Shown: piece after piece, positions 1-5,266 of the stretch
Layout: each line of letters opens with the position of its first letter
Position numbering within the stretch: position 1 is the first letter of the stretch
Assembly (NCBI GenBank): GCA_030613915.1
Contig: JAUWKY010000182.1
Coordinates: 1-5,336 of the forward strand
Source of the DNA: Syntrophobacterales bacterium
Lineage (GTDB): Bacteria; Desulfobacterota; Syntrophobacteria; BM002
Direction: 5' to 3'
Length of the DNA stretch: 5,336 bases
Notes under the pieces: generated by a model
The model's database searches: none
What the model was told of the DNA's origin: nothing
What the model saw: the letters and a program-made list of their open reading frames with translations, nothing else
Translations under genes and position numbers: made by a program

Positions 1-940
1 CAGCGTCCGCGGCAACGACAGCGTGGCCACCTGCGCGGGAAACAACCGCCAGTCGATTGCCGCGCATAGGAGGTAGGCTGTGGGCTTTGAGGGCTAGCAT
101 GGTGGAGCCCATATCAGTGACTCGCTGGATGCCACATTGTCGAAAAGCAGCATTGACCACCTCTTCTGAGGCCGAGAGAGAACCGGTGTGAGAGCGGGCG
201 ATTCGAGTGCTTGCCTCACTGGTGTTTGACTTATGCACAAGAATTGGTTTCTTGGAGCTAGAGGCTATTTCCATCAGACGACGGCCGTCGGCAATACCTT
301 CCAGGTAAAGAAATATCGTTTCGGTACCTGTGTCTTCCAGAAAGTACTCCAGAAGGTCGTTTTCATCAGTATTCAATTTGTTGCCGATGGAGGCGAACTT
401 GTTAAATCCAAGATGTTCAGTCGCGAGGGTGTTAAGCAAGGCCGCACCCACTCCACCACTCTGGGAGATGATGGAAAAGGAGCCCAGGTTGAAAGTATTG
501 CGAAACGGCATAAAAGGAATTGCCAGACCGTTTTCTTTATTGATGACACCGATACAGTTGGGGCCAATGAAGCGGATGGAATACTTCTGGGCTACAGCCA
601 TCACCTGCTCTTCCAGGTTTCTGCGCTCATCTCCCAATTCGCTGAAGCCGGCAGATTCGATCACGACCCGCTTGATGCCCTTCTGGCCACAGGAGTCAAT
701 GATTTCAGGTAAGGTTGCTGCCGGGGTGAGGATTGCGGCAAGTTCTACCCGGTCGGGTATATCGACAATGGTGGGGTAGATCTTGTGACCCATGAACGAG
801 CCACCCTTGGGACCCACTAGATAAATCCTGCCGGTATAGTGGAACTCAATAAGATGGTAGACGATGGCGCGGGCCAGATTCGTAGGAGAGGCAGAAACGC
901 CGACAACTGCAACGCTTTCTGGATAGAAGAAATCTTTCAC
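1..940 (-). CDS. NDP-forming acyl-CoA synthetase (acetate--CoA ligase [ADP-forming] family), N-terminal part, truncated by window edge
   Basis: Enzymes of this family interconvert acyl-CoA, ADP and phosphate with free acid, CoA and ATP in the cytoplasm through a phosphohistidine intermediate. Reading from GTG at 940 gives 313 uninterrupted codons to the window edge. A Rossmann-type CoA-binding domain starts near residue 7, with GVSAS at 14-18. GPNCIG lies at 126-131 and SQSGG at 159-163, matching the ligase-domain phosphate loop. SHTGS at 250-254 contains His251, the expected phosphorylated histidine, close to its usual position near 254-257. The visible end, SRAGGHAVVAADA, matches the start of the next domain, where the family usually has a T-N-x-G-G-P-G pattern; here His replaces Pro. 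The GTG start is chosen because GAGGG lies 7 nt upstream (948-952) and the fold begins at once. Family members may be separate alpha chains of roughly 460 residues or alpha-beta fusions of roughly 700; the visible part cannot decide which. Substrate (acetate, propionate, aryl acid or other) is unknown. The gene diverges from the TPR lipoprotein gene. Confidence 0.9.
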   Translation of the reverse strand, partial: MKDFFYPESVAVVGVSASPTNLARAIVYHLIEFHYTGRIYLVGPKGGSFMGHKIYPTIVDIPDRVELAAILTPAATLPEIIDSCGQKGIKRVVIESAGFSELGDERRNLEEQVMAVAQKYSIRFIGPNCIGVINKENGLAIPFMPFRNTFNLGSFSIISQSGGVGAALLNTLATEHLGFNKFASIGNKLNTDENDLLEYFLEDTGTETIFLYLEGIADGRRLMEIASSSKKPILVHKSNTSEASTRIARSHTGSLSASEEVVNAAFRQCGIQRVTDMGSTMLALKAHSLPPMRGNRLAVVSRAGGHAVVAADA

Positions 941-1031
941 TGGTATACCCTCAAGTAAGTAACTCAGGAATTACCAATCTTAAGAGAATTCCTAAATGTA
1001 TAGTTTCTTGCATTGGCGGACACAAAAAGTG

Positions 1032-1061
1032 ATACTAAACGGGCAAACCAATCCCTGTCAA
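1032..1061 (-). promoter_or_regulatory. Probable sigma70-type promoter for the acyl-CoA synthetase gene
   Basis: On the minus strand a perfect -35 hexamer TTGACA (plus 1056-1061) is followed after 18 bp by TAGTAT (plus 1032-1037), which matches 4 of 6 bases of TATAAT. Transcription would begin near 1025, leaving a leader of about 85 nt before the GTG at 940. Assigned by eye from consensus; no transcript data. Confidence 0.45.
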
Positions 1062-1126
1062 TAGATAACATCTGGGCATTAACTTTGCAGTATTTTACAG
1101 GTTCTATAGATTAGACTTCTACCAAG

Positions 1127-1147
1127 CTGAAATCTGAAATCAATACA
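1127..1147. repeat. Short heptamer repeat, CTGAAAT x2 plus a degenerate third unit
   Basis: CTGAAAT occurs at 1127-1133 and again at 1134-1140, followed by the divergent unit CAATACA to 1147. It abuts the Shine-Dalgarno AGGGGG (1148-1153) of the TPR gene, so it would lie in that gene's 5' leader. The unit resembles CCGAAAT-type units at 3572-3620 and 3762-3796, suggesting one repeat family. Two exact copies alone could be chance; the family resemblance is what makes it notable. Confidence 0.5.
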
Positions 1148-1159
1148 AGGGGGCAGAAA

Positions 1160-1843
1160 ATGAACCTCGGTAAACGTAGAGGCACTGTTTTCCTAGTGCT
1201 GGCACTTTTGCTAATGTTTTCCTCCCTATTATTGTCTTCGGGCTGTCAGAGCCTCCACAAGCTGAAGAAAGGCCGTACTGATGATCGCTGGATATGCCCA
1301 GAGTACGCTGACCTGCCACTCAGACAAGGCCGTTTCGAAGAAGCTATTGAACAGCATTTGCAGGTGATAAGCCAGGAACCTGAAAACGGGCTGGCTCATT
1401 ATCATCTGGGCTACGCCTACGGTCAACTGGGACTCCACCCCGACGAGATTGCGCAATACCTCCGGGCGGTGGATCTCGGTATGGAGAAAGGAGATCTCTT
1501 TTACAATCTAGGCATGTCGTATATGCAGTTAGAGGAATACCTCCGCGCAGAGCAAGCCTTTCTCCGAGCAGTGGACATTGAGCCTGACTACGGTGAAAAC
1601 CACCGTGGGCTTGGTTTGGCTCACTTCAAGCAGGAGCATTACCACGAGGCCATCGTCTCGTGTCGTCGAGCCACCACCCTAGAGCCAAATGATCCGGATA
1701 GTTGGCATTGTTTGGCATTGGCTGCGGCCAAGTCGGATGAGGTCGGTGAATCGTGGAATGCGGTGAAGGAATTACGGAAGCTGGATCCCGATTACACCCT
1801 GGATCCGTTGCTTCTTGAATTGTTTCCCGCAGAAAAAAAATAA
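1160..1843 (+). CDS. Tetratricopeptide-repeat lipoprotein
   Basis: The 227-residue product begins with a basic tip (KRR, 5-7), a hydrophobic segment at about 9-25 and then SSGC with Cys29, the likely lipidated residue after signal peptidase II cleavage. The box is imperfect because Ser rather than Leu sits at -3. The rest is helical repeats: Pro74, Pro142, Pro176 and Pro210 fall on an exact 34-residue ladder (Met108 fills the missing rung), giving about five TPR units over 43-212 with typical LGxAY and EAI/A-x-A positions. TPR proteins are protein-protein scaffolds; the partner is unknown, and the N-terminus suggests membrane anchoring facing the periplasm. ATG at 1160 is supported by AGGGGG at 1148-1153, 6 nt upstream. 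I see no convincing -35/-10 pair upstream. pepA follows on the same strand after 120 bp, so co-transcription is possible. An alternative is an uncleaved signal anchor instead of a lipoprotein. Confidence 0.88.
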   Translation: MNLGKRRGTVFLVLALLLMFSSLLLSSGCQSLHKLKKGRTDDRWICPEYADLPLRQGRFEEAIEQHLQVISQEPENGLAHYHLGYAYGQLGLHPDEIAQYLRAVDLGMEKGDLFYNLGMSYMQLEEYLRAEQAFLRAVDIEPDYGENHRGLGLAHFKQEHYHEAIVSCRRATTLEPNDPDSWHCLALAAAKSDEVGESWNAVKELRKLDPDYTLDPLLLELFPAEKK

Positions 1844-1854
1844 GCCAGTGGTAG

Positions 1855-1887
1855 GTCGGATGGTTCCGCGTAGCGGGTTCATCCGAC
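1855..1887. repeat. REP-like imperfect palindrome
   Basis: GTCGGATG at 1855-1862 pairs perfectly with CATCCGAC at 1880-1887. Inside, CCGC (1866-1869) pairs with GCGG (1873-1876) around a GTA loop, and the junction between the two helices has G-T wobbles and one T-T mismatch. The layout (GTAGGTCGGAT start, GCGTAGCG centre, ATCCGACGCC end) resembles the widespread GTCGGAT...ATCCGAC class of bacterial intergenic palindromes associated with REP/RAYT systems. It begins 12 bp after the TPR gene stop. A T6 run at 1908-1913 lies 20 nt downstream, too far for a classical intrinsic terminator, though the hairpin might still protect the upstream mRNA 3' end. Family membership is from memory of the motif, not a search. 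Confidence 0.7.
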
Positions 1888-1917
1888 GCCAATCTCTGCC
1901 TATTACCTTTTTTCTAC

Positions 1918-1945
1918 GCTATGCCCTATGCGCTTTGCGCTTTGC
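1918..1945. repeat. Four tandem heptamers, [G/C]CT[A/T]TGC type
   Basis: Four contiguous 7-bp units fill the stretch: GCTATGC at 1918, CCTATGC at 1925, then GCTTTGC at 1932 and at 1939. They sit between the REP-like palindrome and the pepA ribosome binding site, so they lie in the pepA leader if transcribed. They share the 7-bp period, but not the unit sequence, of the other intergenic arrays. Confidence 0.75.
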
Positions 1946-1952
1946 TAAAAAA

Positions 1953-1957
1953 AGGAG
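1953..1957 (+). promoter_or_regulatory. Ribosome binding site that fixes the pepA start
   Basis: AGGAG, preceded by an A-rich run, ends 6 nt before ATG 1964. The in-frame TTG at 1958 touches this motif directly and could not use it, so ATG 1964 is the start. Confidence 0.85.
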
Positions 1958-1963
1958 TTGCTG

Positions 1964-3469
1964 ATGGAAATAACATTGCAGAAGGGCGATTTCACCGCTG
2001 TGGAAGCGGAGGCGCTGGTCCTATTTCACTTTGAGCAGGATGACAGGCTGCTTGAGACTACGGCCGCAGTGAACGATGCTGCCGGCTCCATTATTGGTCA
2101 GGTGATAGAGGCTGGTGATTTTCGCGGAGAACACTTAGAGCACTTTCTCCTCTATAGTCAGGGCTCTATGGCGACAAAACGGATTCTTCTCATGGGTTTG
2201 GGTAAACGGGAAGAGTTCAGCGTTCACGCTCTCCGGGAAGCAGCGGCCCAATCTCTGAGAACTCTGAGGGATCGGCGTCAGCCCCGGGCAGTCCTGCCCA
2301 TTCCTTTCGATAGTAAATTTCCTCTTGATCTTGAGGATACGGCTGAAGCATGCGTATTAGGTGGGATGCTGGGTCTATATCAATTCACTGAACTGAGAAC
2401 CAGAGATCTTGACAACATCAAGGACTTTGACTCGCTTATTATTCTTTCACAGAAGGATTCAAAACAACTGGCTGCTCGAGTAGACCGGGCCAAGGCCATG
2501 GCCAGCGGAATTTATCTGGCTCGGGATCTAGTCACCTTGCCCCCAAATCTGGCTACCCCCACTATTTTAGCGGAGAGAGTGGGAGAGATGGCTGAGCAGG
2601 CTGGGGTGAACTTCCATCTTATCGAAAAGGAAGAGGCTGAAAAATTAGGGATGGGTGCGTTTTTAGCTGTGGCGCAAGGCAGTGATGAACCAGGCCTTAT
2701 GGTGGCGCTGGATTATCAGCCATCAAAGGATGACGAGCCACCGGTGGTCCTGGTTGGCAAGGGGATCACTTTTGATAGTGGCGGCATCTCCATAAAGCCG
2801 TCAAAAGACATGGACAGGATGAAACACGATATGGCAGGAGCTGCCGCGGTCATCGGCGCCATTCAAGTGGTTGCTGCTCTGAGATTGCCGCTGAGGGTGG
2901 TTGGCCTTATTCCCTTTACTGAAAACCTCCCCAGCGGCAAAGCCTATAAACCAGGAGATGTGATCCACTCATTGAGCGGGCTGAATATCGAGGTAATCAA
3001 TACGGATGCCGAGGGGCGTATGATTCTGGCTGATGCCCTCACTTATGCCGGACGTTATGAGCCTCAGGCCATAGTTGATCTCGCCACTCTCACCGGGGCA
3101 TGTATTGTGGCACTGGGCGACGATGTTGCCGGACTCATGGGTACCGACGATGAATTATTGGCCAGGCTACAGGCCGCGGGGGAAGAGAGCGGTGAAAAGG
3201 TGTGGCCCCTACCTTTGTGGGATAGTTACTTTAAGCTCATGAAAAGTGACGTTGCCGATTTGAAAAACGTAGATGGCCGCAAAGCTGGAGCGATTACAGC
3301 AGCGATTTTTTTGAAGCAGTTCGTCCCAGAAGGAGTGCCGTGGGCTCACCTGGATATAGCCGGCTGCGCCTGGGAGGAGAAAGGGAAACCTTTGGTTCCC
3401 AAGGGAGCCACAGGTATGGGAGTGCACTTGTTAGTTCGGCTGCTTCAGGAATGGCAGCCCTTGAGTTAG
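1964..3469 (+). CDS. pepA: Leucyl aminopeptidase (cytosol aminopeptidase, peptidase family M17)
   Basis: This cytoplasmic two-metal exopeptidase removes N-terminal residues, preferably Leu, from peptides and normally works as a hexamer. The product is 501 residues from ATG 1964, against 503 for Escherichia coli PepA. Residues 1 to about 160 form the variable N-terminal domain; the catalytic domain follows. Expected metal ligands are Lys266, Asp271, Asp289, Asp348 and Glu350, and catalytic residues Lys278 and Arg352. Their mutual spacing equals that of E. coli K270, D275, D293, D352, E354, K282 and R356. The family signature NTDAEGR is intact at 346-352, and GKGITFDSGG covers 265-274. In E. 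coli PepA also binds DNA in XerCD recombination and carAB control; nothing here shows that role. It follows the TPR lipoprotein gene by 120 bp and converges with the acyl-CoA dehydrogenase gene. The stop is TAG. No frameshift or missing residue was seen. Confidence 0.97.
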   Translation: MEITLQKGDFTAVEAEALVLFHFEQDDRLLETTAAVNDAAGSIIGQVIEAGDFRGEHLEHFLLYSQGSMATKRILLMGLGKREEFSVHALREAAAQSLRTLRDRRQPRAVLPIPFDSKFPLDLEDTAEACVLGGMLGLYQFTELRTRDLDNIKDFDSLIILSQKDSKQLAARVDRAKAMASGIYLARDLVTLPPNLATPTILAERVGEMAEQAGVNFHLIEKEEAEKLGMGAFLAVAQGSDEPGLMVALDYQPSKDDEPPVVLVGKGITFDSGGISIKPSKDMDRMKHDMAGAAAVIGAIQVVAALRLPLRVVGLIPFTENLPSGKAYKPGDVIHSLSGLNIEVINTDAEGRMILADALTYAGRYEPQAIVDLATLTGACIVALGDDVAGLMGTDDELLARLQAAGEESGEKVWPLPLWDSYFKLMKSDVADLKNVDGRKAGAITAAIFLKQFVPEGVPWAHLDIAGCAWEEKGKPLVPKGATGMGVHLLVRLLQEWQPLS

Positions 3470-3470
3470 A

Positions 3471-3512
3471 CAGAATTCAGCAGGCAGCAGGCAGCGAGCA
3501 GACAGCAGCAAG
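3471..3512. repeat. Six in-phase CAGNNNN heptamers
   Basis: Starting one base after the pepA stop, six consecutive 7-bp units all begin with CAG, at 3471, 3478, 3485, 3492, 3499 and 3506. The second and third are identical (CAGCAGG); the others vary in the last four bases. The phase is kept without insertions. The unit is related to the CAGC-type heptamers at 5005-5028. Confidence 0.75.
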
Positions 3513-3571
3513 AAGTCATCTGGCGCAGAGTGTTGACACCGAAGGAATATGACTGGAAGCCATATGACCAA

Positions 3572-3655
3572 TGCGAAATCCCACATCTCAATTCTCAAAT
3601 CCGAAATTCCAAACACCAAATCTTAGGGTTCTAGGTTTCAGTGTTCGGGTTTCAG
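3572..3655. repeat. Twelve in-phase degenerate heptamers that reverse orientation in the middle
   Basis: The first seven units (3572-3620) mostly end in AAA, with exact AAA triplets at 3576, 3597, 3604, 3611 and 3618, for example TCCGAAA at 3600. The next five (3621-3655) read like the complement, with GTTTCAG at 3635 and again at 3649 and TGTTCGG at 3642. The 7-bp phase is unbroken across the switch, so the array is a degenerate inverted repeat able to form a weak hairpin centred near 3628. Degeneracy is high, so unit boundaries are by eye. Confidence 0.65.
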
Positions 3656-3673
3656 CTCTTTTGCTTTTCCTCC

Positions 3674-3687
3674 CTGACACCTGACAC
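3674..3687. repeat. Two exact CTGACAC heptamers
   Basis: CTGACAC occurs at 3674-3680 and 3681-3687 and begins a third copy (CT) before diverging. It lies between the two larger arrays and is another unit type with the same 7-bp period. Confidence 0.5.
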
Positions 3688-3761
3688 CTAAATCCATAGT
3701 CGTCGTCATTTGTAATTTCCATCAACTCCCACCCCTCCATATCAAGAACGAGGACGAGTAA

Positions 3762-3796
3762 AATTCGCAATCCGCAATCCGAAATCCACAATCCTT
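3762..3796. repeat. Five in-phase AATYCNN heptamers
   Basis: Units start at 3762, 3769, 3776, 3783 and 3790; each begins AATCC except the first (AATTC). Read in another register the unit is CCGMAAT, close to the CCGAAAT type at 3600. The last unit reaches the first base of the minus-strand stop codon (3796-3798) of the acyl-CoA dehydrogenase gene, so the array ends exactly at the gene boundary. Confidence 0.75.
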
Positions 3797-4938
3797 TAAC
3801 CCTTCTTCATAATTTCCCTGAAGATAATCAACTTTTGCACGTCCTGGGTTCCCTCTCCTAGTGACGATGCCCAGGCGTCCAGTGGAAATTTGTGTGCAGG
3901 ATGATCCTGCATTACTGAAGCCGCACCGAATAGATCAGCTGTCCAAATTCCCACCTCTCGGGCGATTTCCACCGTCAAATACTTGGCCATGGAAGCCTCC
4001 ATCCGGAAATCCTTCCCCTGGTCTTTGATCCAACCAGCCTTGAGCACCAGGAGCCGGGCTGCTTCAATTCGGGTGAAGAAGTCGGCAATTTCAAAAGATT
4101 TTGCCTGAAAATCAGCGATCTTTTGACCAAAAATTTTACGCGTATTGGCACGGTCGAGTCCAGCTTCGAAGGCTCCCACCGCAGTTCCCAGGGTGAGTCC
4201 ACTCATGGGAATTCTGCTATGGGTGAATGTTGCCAGGACCTGGTGCAATCCCCTGCCACGCTCACCAACAAGATTTTCGTCTGGAATGAAAACCTTATTA
4301 AATTGTAACCTGGTGAGATCAGAGGGAATCCAGACTCGTTTATTCAGCTTTTTCCTCGACACTCCCGTTGAGAATAGGTCAACCAGAAACATGGATAGCC
4401 TGCGATTTCTGGTGGCCTCGGGGTCCGAGACTGCTGTGACCAATGCCAGGTCACTAATGGCACCGTTGGTGACATACGCTTTGGTACCATTGAGGACCCA
4501 ACCACCCTCAACATTCTCAGCCTGCATTCTGACATTGGCAACATCGCTTCCGGCTTTGTGCTCAGAGTTGCCGAGGCAAAGCAGAGTTTCTCCCTTGATA
4601 GCCGAGGGCAGATAATTCTGCTTTTGTTTTTCCGAGCCAAAAAGAAAAAGAGGAGCCATACCAAGCGAATTTTGCACCAAGACGGCCACGGCAACTCCAG
4701 GAGAAATTTTGGCCAGAATTTCCATAAGGATTGTCTCTCTCAGGGCTGATTGCTCCACAATATGGCCATTTTCCTGACTGAAACCCAGCCAGCCGTCTTG
4801 CCCCATGCTCTGGAAAAGCTCTCGCGGAATGGCTTCTTTCTTGTACCAGGCAGCGAGCTGGGGCTCCAGGTGAGTTCGTAGGAAAACTTCAAACTGCTCC
4901 AACTCCTTGGTAACCCTTTGTGGAATAGCAAAATCCAT
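3796..4938 (-). CDS. Acyl-CoA dehydrogenase family protein (FAD flavoprotein)
   Basis: The family oxidises acyl-CoA to 2-enoyl-CoA with FAD, passing electrons to electron-transfer flavoprotein in the cytoplasm. The product is 380 residues, the normal family size, with the helical N-terminal domain, central beta domain and C-terminal helical domain in order. A variant of family signature 1 is at 123-134 (SEHKAGSD at 125-132), followed by NGTKAYVTNG at 150-159. The FAD-contacting TRKIFGQ stretch lies at 266-272. The catalytic base is most likely Glu362 in GEGT (361-364), at the place of Glu376 of medium-chain acyl-CoA dehydrogenase. The second signature, normally with GGxG, is replaced by FGAAS at 337-341, so this is a divergent member and substrate cannot be called. 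ATG 4938 is preferred to ATG 4950, which would add MEDL, because GGAGG lies 5 nt before 4938 and nothing suitable precedes 4950. The gene is convergent with pepA. No electron-transfer flavoprotein, hydratase or thiolase gene is next to it in the window. Confidence 0.92.
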   Translation of the reverse strand: MDFAIPQRVTKELEQFEVFLRTHLEPQLAAWYKKEAIPRELFQSMGQDGWLGFSQENGHIVEQSALRETILMEILAKISPGVAVAVLVQNSLGMAPLFLFGSEKQKQNYLPSAIKGETLLCLGNSEHKAGSDVANVRMQAENVEGGWVLNGTKAYVTNGAISDLALVTAVSDPEATRNRRLSMFLVDLFSTGVSRKKLNKRVWIPSDLTRLQFNKVFIPDENLVGERGRGLHQVLATFTHSRIPMSGLTLGTAVGAFEAGLDRANTRKIFGQKIADFQAKSFEIADFFTRIEAARLLVLKAGWIKDQGKDFRMEASMAKYLTVEIAREVGIWTADLFGAASVMQDHPAHKFPLDAWASSLGEGTQDVQKLIIFREIMKKG

Positions 4939-4943
4939 AAGGT

Positions 4944-4948
4944 CCTCC
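4944..4948 (-). promoter_or_regulatory. Ribosome binding site that decides the acyl-CoA dehydrogenase start
   Basis: On the minus strand GGAGG ends 5 nt before ATG 4938. It overlaps the alternative in-frame ATG at 4950, which itself has no purine-rich motif upstream, so the shorter 380-residue product is favoured. Confidence 0.8.
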
Positions 4949-4967
4949 ATCTGACAAAGAGTGTATT

Positions 4968-5125
4968 TAATTAGTGTCCATCCAGAAATCTAGAATGAAG
5001 ATCTCAGCATTCAGCAATCAGCGGTCAGTTTAATATGTTGTATTTAAATGTTTTTGCTGATGGCTGAGCGCTGATAGCTGATCGCGATCATATGAAAACA
5101 TTCGTTTTCGGATGAGCACTAATTA
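4968..5125. repeat. 158-bp nested inverted repeat with heptamer inner arms (MITE-like or large hairpin element)
   Basis: The ends are a perfect 9-bp inverted repeat: TAATTAGTG at 4968-4976 and CACTAATTA at 5117-5125. Continuing inward, 17 of 22 positions pair Watson-Crick, 3 are wobbles and 2 mismatch; then GAATG (4993-4997) pairs with CATTC (5099-5103) across a 3-nt bulge. The inner arms are heptamers: CAGC-type at 5005-5028 and GCTGANN at 5056-5083, giving four 5-bp helices in exact register separated by 2x2 internal loops. The terminal loop is AT-rich (5030-5055). No coding sequence lies inside, and no clear target-site duplication flanks the ends. The element fills the gap upstream of the acyl-CoA dehydrogenase gene. 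If that gene's promoter lies beyond 5125, the hairpin is in its leader; I found no convincing promoter for it. Confidence 0.75.
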
Positions 5126-5190
5126 GTCTGTCGTTAGTTAAAGAATATAATTACCTTCTCGGCTGCTAGCCACAATAAATCATCTTTCTC

Positions 5191-5219
5191 TTGCCAGAAC
5201 TTGTTTTTCTGGGTATTTT
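5191..5219 (+). promoter_or_regulatory. Probable sigma70-type promoter for the gene starting at 5267
   Basis: TTGCCA at 5191-5196 matches 5 of 6 bases of TTGACA, and after exactly 17 bp TATTTT at 5214-5219 matches 4 of 6 of TATAAT. A start near 5226 would give a leader of about 40 nt. It lies outside the inverted repeat at 4968-5125. Assigned by eye. Confidence 0.45.
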
Positions 5220-5266
5220 CTCTGAGGCTAAGAGCCGGAAATGACTAGGGTGGAAGAGGTGATGTC

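Larger units (their letters stand above)
3470..3795. other. Convergent intergenic region made largely of degenerate 7-bp repeats
   Basis: This 326-bp gap lies between the ends of pepA and the acyl-CoA dehydrogenase gene. I see no credible gene: the short minus-strand reading frames here are translations of the repeats. Heptamer arrays occupy 3471-3512, 3572-3655, 3674-3687 and 3762-3796; the rest (3513-3571 and about 3688-3761) has no feature I can name. No classical GC hairpin plus T-run terminator is present for either gene. The best structure is AACAC/GTGTT plus AAATCT/AGGTTT around a 9-nt loop at 3612-3645, which is weak. Confidence 0.7.

Noticed and set aside
233..779. Two overlapping plus-strand open frames of 159 and 149 codons
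   Set aside because: Both lie antisense to the acyl-CoA synthetase frame, which shows clear family motifs throughout. Neither has a ribosome binding site or recognisable domain.
1008..1036. Plus-strand promoter TTGCAT - 17 bp - GATACT upstream of the TPR gene
   Set aside because: Only 3 of 6 and 4 of 6 consensus matches, more than 120 bp from the start codon, and it overlaps the better minus-strand promoter.
1626..1892. Minus-strand open frame of 88 codons
   Set aside because: It is antisense to the well-supported TPR repeats and runs through the REP-like palindrome, with no domain or ribosome binding site.
1855..1913. Intrinsic terminator after the TPR lipoprotein gene
   Set aside because: The hairpin is stable, but the T6 run begins 20 nt after the stem, too far for standard intrinsic termination. 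It fits a REP-like element better.
3431..3791. Minus-strand open frames of 62 and 67 codons in the pepA/acyl-CoA dehydrogenase gap
   Set aside because: They overlap the heptamer arrays and their peptides are direct translations of repeats. No ribosome binding site supports them.
3471..3796. Possible CRISPR array
   Set aside because: The units are 7 bp, contiguous and degenerate, with no spacers of 30-40 bp and no cas gene in the window.
4145..4749. Plus-strand open frames of up to 156 codons
   Set aside because: They lie antisense to the acyl-CoA dehydrogenase gene, whose frame matches the family end to end. The translations look like shadow sequence.
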